Notes under the pieces: generated by a model
Told to the model about the DNA's origin: nothing
The model's input: the letters and a program-made list of their open reading frames with translations, nothing else
Databases searched by the model: none
Shown here: one piece after another, positions 1 to 12,499 of the stretch
Layout: each line of letters opens with the position of its first letter
Numbering within the stretch: position 1 is the first letter of the stretch
NCBI GenBank assembly: GCA_963576475.1
Contig: OY754973.1
Location: 8,082,052-8,146,051 of the forward strand
Length of the DNA stretch: 64,000 nucleotides
Origin: Molanna angustata
Taxonomy: Eukaryota > Arthropoda > Insecta > Trichoptera > Molannidae
Reading direction: 5' to 3'
Translations under genes and position numbers: made by a program

Positions 1-141
1 CTACTGCAAGTAATAACAAAAATATTATTTTGTGGGGAGTTTATTTGAAGCAGATTTAGACTTTAATCATGATTTTTTTAAATCAAATTTTATTTAAAAT
101 TGAAAAACCGGCTAAATGGGGGAACCGGCTTTTCTGAGAAC

Positions 142-700
142 TTTTTACTCCTCACTACCTCAAGATGATATAGTGGGGATTTACGAATTTCAATTTTTTT
201 AGGTTATTTTTTATTGCAGATTATCAATAAGTATCATGCTGAGATTGAATTCTAAAAATTTCATTATGTATCTGTGTGTGTGCTGTTTACTATGTGCTAT
301 GTATGGCGTGTTTATTTTACTTTATCAATTATAGACTTAAGTACTCATTCGATTCTTTTCAAATTTTACAATTTGTATATCTAATACTCGTTTAGACCCC
401 ATTTGATTTTGAAAGATATCTGATTAGTACTTCTCAATCTTTTTAACGGCCAAGCATTTTAAAGTGATCCTTATTTCAGGAAACTTAAAATTTTATATTT
501 TTATAATCAAACAGCAAAAAAGGCACATCACTTTCATAAAATGGCATTGAAGAATTGTGAAGTTTTCATAATAAAATATTTAAAAAAAATAATGTAACGA
601 ACTCATTTAATTAAAATGCTGAAAATTTCCATACAAGATTTTAATGCTTTGTGGAGTAACTTGGTTGTAAGGACTATAGCGTTGGTCACAACCCACTAGT
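142..700 (+). mobile_element. HINE-A copy 1 (non-autonomous Helentron-like)
   Basis: It begins in TTTTTACTCCTCACTA and ends in GTTGGTCACAACCCACTAG. It aligns along its length with copies at 20481, 32107, 35225 and 46781. The internal TG-rich block is short (TGTGTGTGTG near 272). The Helentron assignment is inferred from structure; see findings. Confidence 0.7.
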
Positions 701-776
701 TTTTATTTCAATGTAATATACCTACTTTTGTGCAGGTCCTTTTTCGGTATTTTGTCAAATAATATCTGTTATAATT

Positions 777-982
777 TTAGACATTTGTTATGTCCTATTC
801 TGATTCGTTTAAATTTATCCATCTGAGTTTTAGTATATGAGAAATATCAAAAAGTTGACTGAATTTATACCGGACTCATTACGTCACACCGCGCGGATAA
901 AATCCTTTTAAATCTATTCGCCCGTTAATTTAGACGTTTCCATATTCTGAAACGAATCAGAATAGGACATATTATAGTCTGT
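777..982. mobile_element. Small inverted-repeat MITE
   Basis: Arms near 780-810 and 951-981 share TGTCCTATTCTGATTCGTTT in inverted orientation, giving roughly 30-bp terminal inverted repeats around about 140 bp of non-coding DNA. No clear target duplication is seen, so the superfamily is not assigned. Confidence 0.6.
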
Positions 983-1258
983 CATTGGATGATGATCTTG
1001 ATTGTGTAAAATAAAATGAAAAACTGTTAACTGTTGAGACTTGTAAGGCTGATAAATCTTTATTTATTAACATAGGTATTAATGAATCTGTCTATCCTGG
1101 ATGAAAATATGGATCATGGTTGGGAACATTATGGATCAAATTATTAATCTCCACATTCCCAAAAAAAATATCAAAACTGACATCGTACAAATATATTAAC
1201 AATCGCATCTCTTACTTTGTTCAGTAATAATTTTATTTTTTTCATTTTTATTTTAATG

Positions 1259-1470
1259 TTGCTTCTCAGGCAACTAACAAGTACTATGTCAAATAATTAT
1301 TTAACACGCACCCAATAACAAGTTGCCACATTCTGGAGACTTACGATATTAATCGTCTCACAGATCCAGACTGAAAACACAATTAAAAACTGTGTCTCCA
1401 CCGGGAATCGAACCCGGGACCCTTGGGTCAGCAGTCAGATACCTAACCAACTGAACCACGAAGGACGACG
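1259..1470 (-). mobile_element. SINE-1 copy (tRNA-derived)
   Basis: On the minus strand it has a tRNA-like head with a box A (GTGGTTCAGTTGGTTAGGTA) and box B (GGGTTCGATTCC), the shared body (GTGTTTTCAGTCTGGATCTG, then TCGTAAGTCTCCAGAATGTG) and the 3' end GTTAGTTGCCTGAGAAGC. It matches five other copies in the window. Box B sits where an RNA polymerase III internal promoter is expected. Confidence 0.85.
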
Positions 1471-2523
1471 ATATATAATATTTCTATTGGTTCCCATTCT
1501 GAGGTAAAACTTGTTACAAATATTCTCACAGAGTTGTAAGTTTCCGCGGACGGTCGCTTCCTTTGCGATAAAAGTTTTAAGTTTCTTCTTTTCGTATAAA
1601 TTATTATTTTTTTATTCCTGTAGTAAAATTTCACACCGCATGTATTGCAGATTGTACGTAGTTTCACAAAGAAACGTATGTAAGACAATGAAAAATAGCG
1701 TTAAAATGTTCATATCTAATTGTATAGTAGTTGAAGAGATTCATTTATCTCTTTTCGTAGTATATACATAAATTACCATACTAAGAAAAAAAACATCGTC
1801 TAAATATTTAACTAGGGCTGAGGATTTTTTGAATTTCTTACTTATTCCTTTTTGGATCACAAATAATGCCTACATTTGAATATCTTTTTAGGTCTAATAA
1901 AAATGGAATAGAAGTTTTTCATCTTCTAACTGTCTTTTTTATGTTCATCATCAAAAAAAAACTGTCATATATAGCCCTGGCATACAAAGTTATATATTAT
2001 CTCATCACCAAAATATCACGGCTCATAAAAAAAACATATGACACATTTCGAACCATATGAATTTCTTCTATTTTAAAAATATTATATTATTGAATCTATT
2101 TTATATATGCATGATAATATATGATCTGTGAAAATAAAAAAAAAATTGTCGATCAAAATATGAATATCTGTCGAGTCACCGAACTTTGGTTTATAAAGAA
2201 AGTACGATATATTATGTGTGTGTTTGTAATTTATGAGAAATGATTCTTTGTGAAATATATATTTCTATATCATGTCTTATGTGTAATATATTACGATATT
2301 CAGGCAGTCAGACAGACATTCTGTCCAAATGTGGCCGCATTCAGTACATAAGCATTTATCATCCTTTTATTATAATATTTTAACTTACTGAGTACAGATT
2401 GGGCTTGGTAGGTATATATTGTGTGGTCAAATAACATATTTTTTCAACTGACAGTTTATCTCATAGATTTTTTTGGCCGATATTTTCAATATAATATACC
2501 TTATTATGTTGCAAAGATGAAAC
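1471..2523. other. Unassigned AT-rich intron sequence
   Basis: Short open frames occur here but none resembles a known protein. No repeat with another copy in the window was recognised. Confidence 0.5.
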
Positions 2524-2524
2524 T

Positions 2525-2945
2525 TGTCGGAGTATTGCGAGAAAAATCTTAATGAAGATGAGATAAAAGGAACTGCGAATGAATACAAATTATTGGTTGA
2601 AAAAGCGAAAGAAGAATATCATAGAAAATACGGATGGATAATGAAATATTTAAACAAATGGGTGAGGATTTGTATTCAAGAAGAGGGTTTGTTTCAGCGA
2701 ATTGGAAGATTGGAAACGGGTGTAAAAATGAATATAACGACTGTAAACACAGTGGTGAATTGTGCATTAGGAACAGTAATGGCTGACCCAATTATCCCAA
2801 GGCCAGCGGAGCTCGCTGTGCACAATGCAATAGGTAGTCGTTCTATCAATAATGTATGCGAGTGAGACTTGGATTTGGCAGAAGACGCATGAAAGTGAAA
2901 TAAACGCGGTGGAAACCAGACTCATTAAAGGCGCTTCTGAGGATA
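2525..2945 (+). pseudogene. LINE-D 3' fragment, decayed
   Basis: The predicted peptide has AVHNAI and, after a frameshift, YASETW.WQKTHES.INAVET. This matches the segment AIHNAIVVPTLVYASETW...QKSHESRINAVE of the LINE-D ORF at 23298-24371. It lies 190 bp upstream of the 45-nt nAChR exon and is not part of that gene. Confidence 0.75.
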
Positions 2946-3134
2946 TTGTGTACAGCCATATTTAAATACATAGGTATACGTACACCATTCCCACTAAAAA
3001 CTCCAAAAATTTTAATAAGTAGAGAATATTTTTTCCAATGAAATTCGGTAGATTATTACTATTTGCATTGTACATTTTACTAATATTAAAAATTGAAAAC
3101 AACATTATTAATAATATTTTTCTTTTTTTTTCAG

Positions 3135-3179
3135 AACCTAAAAAACCAGATCATGACAACAAATCTTTGGGTCGAACAG
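3135..3179 (+). CDS. nAChR alpha subunit, 45-nt exon (loop D)
   Basis: This exon encodes NLKNQIMTTNLWVEQ, part of the extracellular ligand-binding domain of a nicotinic acetylcholine receptor subunit, a pentameric cation channel in neuronal membranes. The sequence shows a polypyrimidine tract and TCAG acceptor before 3135 and a CAG|gtaaat donor after 3179. The reading frame runs phase 0 to phase 0. The 45-nt length is the classic size of the third coding exon in this family. It carries loop D: the Trp of LWVEQ lines the complementary side of the agonist site. The residue two before the downstream Trp-containing SW is Glu-Gln. Insect beta1 subunits have an Arg in this area (the R81 neonicotinoid-resistance site) and a different local motif, so this is not beta1. 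It joins in phase to 21245. The preceding exon (ending LIDV in relatives) was not found in 1-3134 and should lie upstream of the window. Confidence 0.93.
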
Positions 3180-3255
3180 GTAAATAGTTTTTGGTTTCTC
3201 TTTAATTATAGATACCTAAACTTTTACATAAATCCATAAAATATATGTATCGATG

Positions 3256-3835
3256 TTTTTCTATTTCTTTTTATCGCCTTTTTGTTGTCAACTTTTATTT
3301 TTTGTTCTGCATATAATTTTTGTTTTTTTATTATTTTATCTGCATATAATTATTGTTTTTTTATTATTTAATCTGCATATAATTATTGTTATTGTTTATC
3401 TGCATATAATTAAGTACTGTTTTTTCTATTTCTTTTTATCGACTTTTTGTTGTCAACTTTTATTTTTTGTTCTGCATATAATTATTGTTTTTTTATTATT
3501 TTATCTGCATATAATTATTGTTTTTTTATTATTTAATCTGCATATAATTATTGTTATTGTTTATCTGCATATAATTAAGTACTGTTTTTTCTATTTCTTT
3601 TTATCGACTTTTTGTTGTCAACTTTTATTTTTTGTTCTGCATATAATTATTGTTTTTTTATTATTTTATCTGCATATAATTATTGTTTTTTTATTATTTA
3701 ATCTGCATATAATTATTGTTATTGTTTATCTGCATATAATTAAGTACTGTTTTTTCTATTTCTTTTTATCGACTTTTTGTTGTCAACTTTTATTTTTTGT
3801 TCTGCATATAATTATTGTTTTTTTATTATTATTAA
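3256..3835. repeat. 165-bp tandem repeat, about 3.5 units
   Basis: CTATTTC recurs at 3261, 3426, 3591 and 3756, exactly 165 bp apart, and the units are nearly identical. Each unit holds three or four sub-repeats starting CTGCATATAATTATTG. Because 165 is divisible by 3 and the + strand is T-rich, a long hydrophobic open frame of 55-residue repeats exists; I regard it as a by-product of the array. The array starts about 80 bp after the exon donor at 3180. Confidence 0.9.
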
Positions 3836-3879
3836 TATTTTTGTTATATTGTGTAACTGCTTTGTTTTTTGTGTATTTG

Positions 3880-4174
<295 letters not shown>

Positions 4175-5008
4175 TTAACTTTAATCCATCCAAAATTATT
4201 CACATCATTTGCGCTGCACCACAACACATACATGTGAGAACATTTTTTTAATGAACTTCCAGCGGATATTAGAAAGTCAAATCATGAACAGCTTGGTAAC
4301 AAAATAAAAAAAAACTTTGTTATTTTGATGCATTTTTTTGTGTTAATATAACATTGTTGATTTTAGGAGGCTGAAGTTTGCAACGTTCGCGCGCAACGAT
4401 TTTCGTCATTTATATATTTTGTGTGTTCTTGTGTTTTTATGTAATTGAATCGTTCTGTATGTACATACTTACCCACTTTCTCAGCACAAGTATTTTATGT
4501 TTTTTGAGAAATTAAAAAAAAACAGTGTAGCTACTGACATTCAAACTATAAGTCTTTATTTTTTTCGTGATGTATTGGTTGCTCGAGACTGAGGGTCGTG
4601 ATCACCAACAGACGTCATCAATAGAAAACTCTTCTAGGTCGCATCTCTAGTAGTGGAGATGGCAGCTTCCTTGACTTGGACGATCCATTTCATTGGTGAA
4701 CTTTCCCCTCGATTTTCTTCCAGCAATGCACCCCAGCAATGCTGACCTCTCAAGACTTTCAATTTCCATCCTTGATCTCTTAAAGTTTGGAAACATCTGC
4801 CTGTACGTCTATCATATGAAAAGGATCATTTTGCAACACCACATTTCAAATGCATCCATTTTCCTTCGATCCATTGACTGTCCATGTATTTATTTTACTA
4901 GGAAAATGGATCTATTCAACGCTGTGACTAATCTCACAGATTTTGGGTTTGAATTGAGCCATATGAATATATTTATAAAATGTTAAAATACTTAATTGTG
5001 TTGTTTTG
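4175..5008. other. Intron sequence with a possible LINE remnant
   Basis: 4560-4830 is less AT-rich and looks like a decayed minus-strand LINE C-terminus by composition only. I could not match a motif. The rest shows nothing recognisable. Confidence 0.35.
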
Positions 5009-5182
5009 TTTCTCGGCCAGCTAACGGTTTCTATGTCAATTATTAATTTGACACACACCCGATAACACGTTATTTATCTTCTCAAGGATCCAAAAACTGT
5101 GCCTCCACAGGGAATCGAACCAGAGACCGTTGACTCAGGAGTTAGATATCCTTACTAACTGAACGATATTCACCGGAGGCCG
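5009..5182 (-). mobile_element. SINE-1 copy, diverged
   Basis: The body and box B region (GGAATCGAACC on the + strand) are recognisable with many substitutions. The end shows CACCGGAGGCCG, as in other heads. It is an older copy than 1259-1470. Confidence 0.75.
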
Positions 5183-5811
5183 ATATTCACTTGAAAATAT
5201 GGCTAGTTAACTCCATTTTGTGTTCAATGATTTCAGATTATTGCTCATAGCACGTAACTATAATCTATGTTTATTTGATACAGTACACAGCAACACTTGT
5301 TTTTATCTCATTTTCCATTTTGAAAGCAGACACGCGGCGTAAGCAGTTTACCGTTGCTTATGAATAAAAAACCTTTTTTGTGAACCTGAGTTTTGTGTAG
5401 GTACCTGCAGAAAACTTATCAACGTATAATTTTGTCAGTTTATTACCCCTGAATTGTACATCAGGGTTTAGCCAGATACTGGCTGTGGGGATGCTTGGAT
5501 AAGCACAAACGTTTATGGCATCGTTGACAGGGCGAATAATAAACAACTTTAGTCCATATACCTTGCGGGTTTCGCCCTACCGAACCTGTATTACGAGCAT
5601 CGTTAAAAAAGCCCACCATCTTCTAATTGAATACTTACACACGTGTATCAGTTGGTGTTAAACTATTATATGTCAAGTCGTTAAGTATTTTTAATTAACG
5701 CTTTAACAAAACAATGATAATTTATTAGTTAGGTACTTTAGTTTCATTAAATAAAAAAAAATCAAATTAAGTACAACGAATAAAAGTATTTTTATTAAAT
5801 ATTGTATATAA
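5183..5811. other. No feature seen
   Basis: AT-rich intron sequence without coding signals or repeats that I recognise. Confidence 0.5.
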
Positions 5812-6033
5812 CTAGTTGCATGTAACACATGAGATCCAACTGTCGATAGCAATAGTATGTATAGTTAATAAGCTATTGCTATCCAACTGTCGATAGCAAT
5901 AGTACGATAGCAATAGCTAGTAGTTGTGCAAGAATAAGAATCAAACTATAAACCCAAAAATCCAAATTATTGAAAATTTTAACACATGTTGGTATGTATG
6001 TCAAGATAGGACAGTATGGAGGTTAAACCAATT
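5812..6033 (-). mobile_element. HINE-C fragment (3' end)
   Basis: The + strand reads ACTAGTTGCATGTAACACAT then GAGATCCAACTGTCGAT, the reverse complement of the 3' ends at 49223-49258 and 51553-51588. The match continues to about 6033 (GGACAGTATGGAGG). The ATCCAACTGTCGAT motif is duplicated locally, at 5833 and near 5881, suggesting an internal duplication. Confidence 0.75.
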
Positions 6034-6035
6034 AT

Positions 6036-6437
6036 ATTAAAATTTTATGACCATAGTTTGATCGAAATTATCTATTTATTTGCACCCTATATTACCTACA
6101 TGAATTTCTCGTAAAGAATGAACTGTCTCGTAAAGTCTATATAAAAATACCCATATAAAAAAATATGTATAACACATTATTTACTTGACATCTCACAAAG
6201 AAAAACTGTCAACTCGGAATTCATTGAATAATCTGGTGACGTGTTCGTAGTAAAATGTTTATCAGACGAGAAGAACTGAATGTATTAAAGGGACGAGAAA
6301 GAATGATAATGGGAGGGACTGCTGAAGAGACATTCATTAATTGTATTAGTAATTTTAAATAATTTACATAAAAACTTAAATAGTAAAAACAATGTTATTG
6401 GTTCTGTTAATATACGTTATACACTCATACGTAACTC
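6036..6437. other. No feature seen
   Basis: AT-rich sequence without recognisable genes or repeats. Confidence 0.5.
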
Positions 6438-8199
6438 ACATACGTAACGAGTGGATTGTGGCTAACACTATTTACTAAGCACTACATGGTAAGTGTACAT
6501 TTTTTCTTCTTGAAAGGTTGACAATACCTTAATGCATTTCAAATTTATGAAGTACATTTCTATTAGATTCCCAAACAAATGTTAGTTTCCCAGACGACAA
6601 AAGTTTTCATAATACACCATACACACAAAAAGTATGCACTCTCTATATGATACCTGTTGAGAAATTGATCTAAAAATTCGCTTTCACAATAAACGATCAT
6701 ATTATATGAGATGATTCTAAATGTTAATAAGATAATCGATATGTGTCACGATAGAAGAATGCGGTGTTTGGTTCTCTCTACCTACCTCATGAAGGATTAC
6801 ATGAAAATTCTTCGAAACACAATTGTTCGAATGCGCAATTGTACGAATAACAATTTTTCGAAAATCAGTTATCAGAATGACAATTGTCCGAAAGCAAATT
6901 ATTCGAACTAACATTTGTTGGAAAACCAATTGACCGAATTCAATATATTTTTGTGTCATTATGTTGCCTCCTTTGACATATTTGTTGCCAGTAACATATA
7001 TTCGAGGAAGACTATTATTACTTGTTGTATTATTGTTGGGTAGGTACGTATGTTTGCACATTTTTAATAATTGATGTTTGACAGCGCGGTGCGTCGCCAT
7101 GTTGTTAATTCCATAGAATTTTATATACTATGTAGATGTAGGAGGTACTCCGTGCAAAAAGTGAGTCATGGAATATCGCGCGTTTGACGTTTTGGTTGAC
7201 AACATATTTCAGTTTTCCTTACATTTCAATACATCCTAAATAACTTTTCTCTAAATCTAAATAAATAAAAGTGTTTTTTACGACAAATAAATCTCAAAAC
7301 AATTCACATTAGTCGTTATTCTGTATGGAAAAACGATGTACTAAAACGTCAAAAATCCCCCGGAAAAATGCCTCACTTCGATTCATACAAAATTCTCGTC
7401 TAGTATATGTATTATAATAAAAATCTATGGTATATTCCTCTCACAATACTACCAACATAACGTTATAAAAATTCGAACAATTGTTATTTCTGATAATATT
7501 GTGTGTTCGGAAAATTGTTTTTCGAAAAAATGTGATTCGAATAATTGCCATTCGTAAAATTGATTTTCGTAAAATTGAGCATTCGAATAATTGTTTTTCG
7601 AATAATTTTCCTGTCACCCTCATGAAGAAGATAGCATGATAGTATGTAGATGAATACTATTACATTCATAGTAGTGGAGAGTTAAAAAATACAGTTTTCT
7701 ATAGAAATACTATTTTCCCCAAAAGTTGCTATTTTTCTACTGTTATATATATTTTTCATATAAATTTGTATTATCACACTTAATATTTTTTTTTCTTTTA
7801 AGGTTGACAATCCGTGAATACTCTTTTAATGATTGTATTTCTATTGTATCAAAAATTCACAAAAAATAATAAATCTCAAGTTTCAGACTGTGAAAGCATT
7901 TTTAAAGTTTCAACAGATGAAATCATAGAGAAAAAATGAACCGTTGTCTATGAAAAACTTATCAACTCTAAGTTAATGTACTTCACATATATGGTATCAA
8001 TATGAAGTTCATCGGTCTTTTAGTTTAGGTTGTACAGAGGACACAAATTTTCATATTTGTGTACGGCATATGCATTACGGCATACACACAAAAACATGCA
8101 ATTTCTACATGATGCCCATTGAGATATTAATGTAAAAAATACGCTTAAAATTGTGAAATCATGACTCTCCACTGTTCCATAGTAGTGGAAGGGTAAAAG
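6438..8199 (-). mobile_element. HINE-B copy 1, interrupted
   Basis: The 3' end is at 6438 (ACGAGTGGATTGTGGCTAAC on +). The 5' end near 8160-8199 contains CTCCACTG...CATAGTAGTGGA. An internal stretch at 6738-6794 (ATGCGGTGTTTGGTTCTC) matches the 3' end of LINE-D, as in the copies at 33900 and 50458. The copy is split by a foldback element at 6795-7618 and resumes after it. Confidence 0.75.
6795..7618. mobile_element. Foldback / Mutator-like element, copy 1
   Basis: A perfect 9-bp target duplication CTCATGAAG lies at 6786-6794 and 7619-7627. The ends align without gaps: GATTACATGAAAATT on the left and GGTGACAGGAAAATT as the reverse complement of the right. Inside both ends are roughly 100-180 bp of repeated motifs of the form AATTNTTCGAA spaced about one to two helical turns apart. 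The 9-bp duplication and the long, internally repetitive inverted ends fit foldback-type Mutator-like elements. No transposase is encoded; the centre holds about 450 bp of non-coding DNA. Confidence 0.8.
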
Positions 8200-8573
8200 A
8201 GAAAAATCACTAGTTTCCATGTTCATGATTTTACAAAAATTAACACAATTTTAACCATGTTATTCGCCTTTCATATTAAATTTGGTCTGATTTTAAAATT
8301 CAACGAGAGAATGAGAGTAAAAATACGCCATGTAACCGATAATTTCATTAAAATATTCAGCCGCAGTCACTAGCACAGATGAACCGCAATTATATCGCCA
8401 TTTCTATTATCCATGTTACCATAAAAAATATTTTAAGTGTTGGTAAAATTTACGTATTTTCATAACTGTACAGAACTCAATAGAATGCATATTTGTTTCG
8501 TCAAAAACCTATCTATTTTTAAAGACAAATTATTATTACTCAATATGTAATAAATTATATTATTTATTTAATA
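8200..8573. other. No feature seen
   Basis: AT-rich intron sequence between a HINE-B end and a SINE. Confidence 0.5.
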
Positions 8574-8779
8574 TTGCTTTTCTGGCAACTAACAAGCACA
8601 ATGTCAAATATTAATTCAACACGCATCCAATAACATGTTGCCACATTCTGGAGACTTACGATATAAATCGTCTCACAGATCCAGACTGAAAACACAATTA
8701 AATCTGTGTCTTCACCGGGAATCAAACCCGGGACCCTTGGATCAGCAGTCAGATACCTAGCCAACTGAGCGACGAAGTG
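8574..8779 (-). mobile_element. SINE-1 copy
   Basis: A complete head and body in minus orientation, with box B as GGGAATCAAACCCGG on +. The 3' end lies at TTTTCTGGCAACTAACAAGC. Confidence 0.85.
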
Positions 8780-9474
8780 TAAATAAAATCCATTTGAATA
8801 ATTATCAAAATTGCGGAATATGTTAAAACAACCCATGCTTCTTTATTTTCATTAGGAAATACAAATAGGTATTTAATTTATTTAATTTTGAGCGCGAAAT
8901 GTTGTGTCATATTTTCAGTGACAATGTATTGTTTGCTAAAAGGTAATCCCTTACAATCCCCTTTTATTATGATATGTGAAATGGTATCACAGACCAACAT
9001 GAATTATACTTTTAATGATCGTGTATTCCGTTTTATATCCGCCACGCCATAACTTACGTCAAAAACAGAAAATAAGCGGCTAAAAGTACTACCAACCGTT
9101 CACGGTATTACGGTGAAAATTTATCGTGAAATTGAAATGCTTATCTACTTTACAGTCACTGGTATATGATATAATATTCAAAATGTTTTAGTAGAGTATT
9201 TTCGATAAGAAATTTCCTAGAAAAGCATTGTAAAACGAGTAAATTGTTGTCAAAACTAAACTCTATTGGTAAGACATAAAAATGCAAAGTACCTACATTA
9301 TTAGAAAAAGAAACTCAACTCTAAAGAATACATATGTTTAAATACTCACATGGGTATACGCATCGTTTAAATATACTCATGTCTTATTAATATATGTAAT
9401 AATACACATTTCAAACATAGAGATATTTTTCATGACACTTTTCATGACATTATCAAAAACAGATAAAGATGTTT
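8780..9474. other. No feature seen
   Basis: AT-rich sequence; no ORF with recognisable similarity. Confidence 0.5.
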
Positions 9475-10436
9475 TTAAACTCTAATACACAATCCCCTCT
9501 TCATTCACTAAAGATCCCTCCTCCTCATCCTGAAACATATTCCTTTACTGTATTTGTGCATACTTAAACTCTAATACACAATCCAACAATCCCCTCCTCA
9601 TTCACTAAAGATCCCTCCTCCTCATCCTGAAACATATTCCTTTACTGTATTTGTGCATACTTAAACTCTAATACACAATCCAACAATCCCCTCCTCATTC
9701 ACTAAAGATCCCTCATACTCATCCTGAAACATATTCCTTTACTGTATTTGTGCATACTTAAACTCTAATACACAATCCAACAATCCCCTCCTCATTCACT
9801 AAAGATCCCTCCTCCTCATCCTGAAACATATTCCTTTACTGTATTTGTGCATACTTAAACTCTAATACACAATCCAACAATCCCCTCCTCATTCACTAAA
9901 GATCCCTCCTCCTCATCCTGAAACATATTCCTTTACTGTATTTGTGCATACTTAAATTCTAATACACAATCCAACAATCCCCTCCTCATTCACTAAAGAT
10001 CCCTCATACTCATCCTGAAACATATTCCTTTACTGTATTTGTGCATACTTAAACTCTAATACACAATCCAACAATCCCCTCCTCATTCACTAAAGATCCC
10101 TCATACTCATCCTGAAACATATTCCTTTACTGCATTTGTGCATACTTAAACTCTAATACACAATCCAACAATCCCCTCCTCATTCACTAAAGATCCCCCC
10201 TCCTCATCCTGAAACATATTCCTTTACTGTATTTGTGCATACTTAAATTCTAATACACAATCCAACAATCCCCTCCTCATTCACTAAAGATCCCTCATAC
10301 TCATCCTGAAACATATTCCTTTACTGTATTTGTGCATACTTAAACTCTAATACACAATCCAACAATCCCCTCCTCATTCACTAAAGATCCCTCATACTCA
10401 TCCTGAAACATACTCCTTTACTGTATTTGTGCATAT
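9475..10436. repeat. 97-bp satellite array, 10 units
   Basis: Unit starts (TTAAA.TCTAATACACAATC) fall at 9475, then 9564, 9661, 9758, 9855, 9952, 10049, 10146, 10243 and 10340. The first unit is 89 bp and the other nine are exactly 97 bp. Diagnostic variants (CCTCCTCCTC versus CCTCATACTC, TAAACTC versus TAAATTC) show units 5-7 and 8-10 repeating as a three-unit block. The strand is C-rich relative to its surroundings. Confidence 0.95.
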
Positions 10437-10633
10437 CTTTGTTTTTTTGTCTATCTTTTTAAAATAAAATTATCGTGTATTTTCTTATGAATTTTTCAAC
10501 TATGTAATCATTTACTGAATAATCATTAATTTAAATTGAAGAAAGCACTTTTTGCTCAATTTTTATACAATAAATGTAATGTAAAATAAATAAATTATAG
10601 CTGTTGCTTTCTGAGAGAAAATATATAAATAAA

Positions 10634-11384
10634 GGTGACAGGAAAATTATTCGAAAAACAATTATTCTAATGCTCAATTTTACGAAAATCGATTTTACGA
10701 ATGGCATTTATTCGAATCACATTTTTTCTAAAAACAATTTTCCGAACACACAATTATCAGAAATGACAATTGTTCGAATTTTTATGACGTCATGTTGGTA
10801 GTATTGGAGGAATAAACCATAGATTTTTACTATAATTTTGTATGAAAGGAAGTGAGGCATTTTTCCGGGGCAGTAAATCGTTTTTCTATAGAGAATAACG
10901 ACTAATGTGAATTGTTTTCGGATTTATTTGTCGTATAAAAAACTTTGTTTATTTAGATTTAGAGAAAAGTTATTAAAGATGTGTTGAAATGCAAGGAAAT
11001 CTGAAATACGTTGCCAACCAAAACGACAAACGCGCGATATTCTACATCTACATAGTATATTAAAAATCTATGGAATAAACAATATGGCGACGCAGCGCAC
11101 TGTCAAACATCAGTTATTTAAAAAGTGCAAGCATACGTACCCAACAATAATACAAAAAGTAATAATAATCTTCATCGAATATATTTTACTGGCAACAAAG
11201 ATGTCAAAAGAGGCAACATAATGACACAAAATATATTAAATTCGGTCAATTGGTTTTCCAACAAATGTTAGTTCGAATAATTTGCTTTCGGACAATTGTC
11301 ATTCTGATAGCTGATTTTCGAAAAAATTTTATTCGTACAATTGCGCTTTCGAACAATTGTGTTTTGAAGAATTTTCATGTAATC
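10634..11384. mobile_element. Foldback / Mutator-like element, copy 2
   Basis: Same family as 6795-7618 but inverted. It starts GGTGACAGGAAAATTATTCG and ends GAAGAATTTTCATGTAATC. The flanks are AT-rich (ATAAATAAA left, TAAATAAAT right), matching over 8 bp, so the duplication length is ambiguous here. The centre is homologous to copy 1, with about 80 bp fewer. Confidence 0.8.
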
Positions 11385-12240
11385 TAAATAAATAAGTATG
11401 TATATATGTGTGTATATTTTTTGTTTTAATTTAAAAAGTGAAGCAACAATAATGGCAACAAATAAACGGTTTAATTAATTATTAATATATTCTGGTGCAC
11501 ATATAAATCTAATACTTTTTTATAATATTTATTTTTTTCAATTGTTACACTAATGTAGTGTTATATTATTCATGTATAATTTGTTATTAAGACTGTATAT
11601 ATGTTTACAAAATAAAATAAAATAAAAATAAGTATATCAAATTATCAACAGGTATCATGTTAATATCTTGATGATTTTGTTTGTATGGTTTAATGTCGTA
11701 GCTTACGTAGGTATGAGTTTCACTATTTTTTTGTACACTCCCTTCCCAAGTACAAGCATTTATGCTTTATGGGAAAGGAAAAAAAAAGATTCTGGAAGGT
11801 AACGTTTTTTAAAAAGTTAATTTTATGTGTTATGTTATAATATCGTTTATAGAAATATATACATATTTACCAGCGGGAGGGTGAATACAGGGAAAATAGA
11901 TAAGGGTTCGATCAATTTGGTATAACTTAAATTGGTATTCCTTTACTACGATCGATTTATTTCCAATTTGATGAAACCCAACTTCATTAATCTAGTTTAT
12001 GTTTGTTCACAGAAAAGTCTATAAACACAATATTTCAACCATAGCTGTTTTTTCTACATTCACCCGAACCACGTTTAGAGACTGTCAATGGCCTTTGACG
12101 AGCAACTGTCTGAATACAAAATACCTGCAAAAGTGTAAAATAAATATCATCATTTGCTGGATATCACAGTCTTTATATAATTTATATCACTAGCTATGTG
12201 TAGGCGTGATCCAATTTGTCTGGTTCCCCTTTTTAAGGGT
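11385..12240. other. No feature seen
   Basis: AT-rich sequence. GGTTACGAATGTCAGATGGC near 12238 opens a slightly GC-richer block to 12358 that may be the tail of an unidentified retroelement fused to the SINE-1 body. Confidence 0.4.
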
Positions 12241-12360
12241 TACGAATGTCAGATGGCAGTCGCTTCAAAGTAATAACCAGACTCGCCAATTCCAGGATCA
12301 TGGTCAAAAGCGTACCCCGATAGAAACGGGACAAAAGTGCTCAGGGAAAGCTGGATATCA

Positions 12361-12487
12361 CAGTCTGGAACTGTGAGATTATAAATATCGTAAGTCTCCA
12401 GAATGTTGTAACTTGTTATTGGGTGCGTGTTTTATTAATATTTGACATAGTACCTTTCAGTTTCCCGAGAAGCAATATTAAATAAAG
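12361..12487 (+). mobile_element. SINE-1 body without tRNA head
   Basis: ATATCGTAAGTCTCCAGAAT and TTATTGGGTGCGTGTT match the SINE-1 body. The tRNA-like half is missing, so this is a 5'-truncated copy. Confidence 0.75.
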
Positions 12488-12499
12488 AATCAGCTTTAC

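Noticed and set aside
2524..2865. 113-codon gene just upstream of the first exon
   Set aside because: It is homologous to the LINE-D C-terminal region and is frameshifted.
1..3134. Upstream nAChR exon ending in LIDV
   Set aside because: No frame with a donor and the expected residues was found; probably upstream of the window.
9475..10436. CRISPR-like array
   Set aside because: Units are whole 97-bp tandem copies with no unique spacers, in an animal intron.
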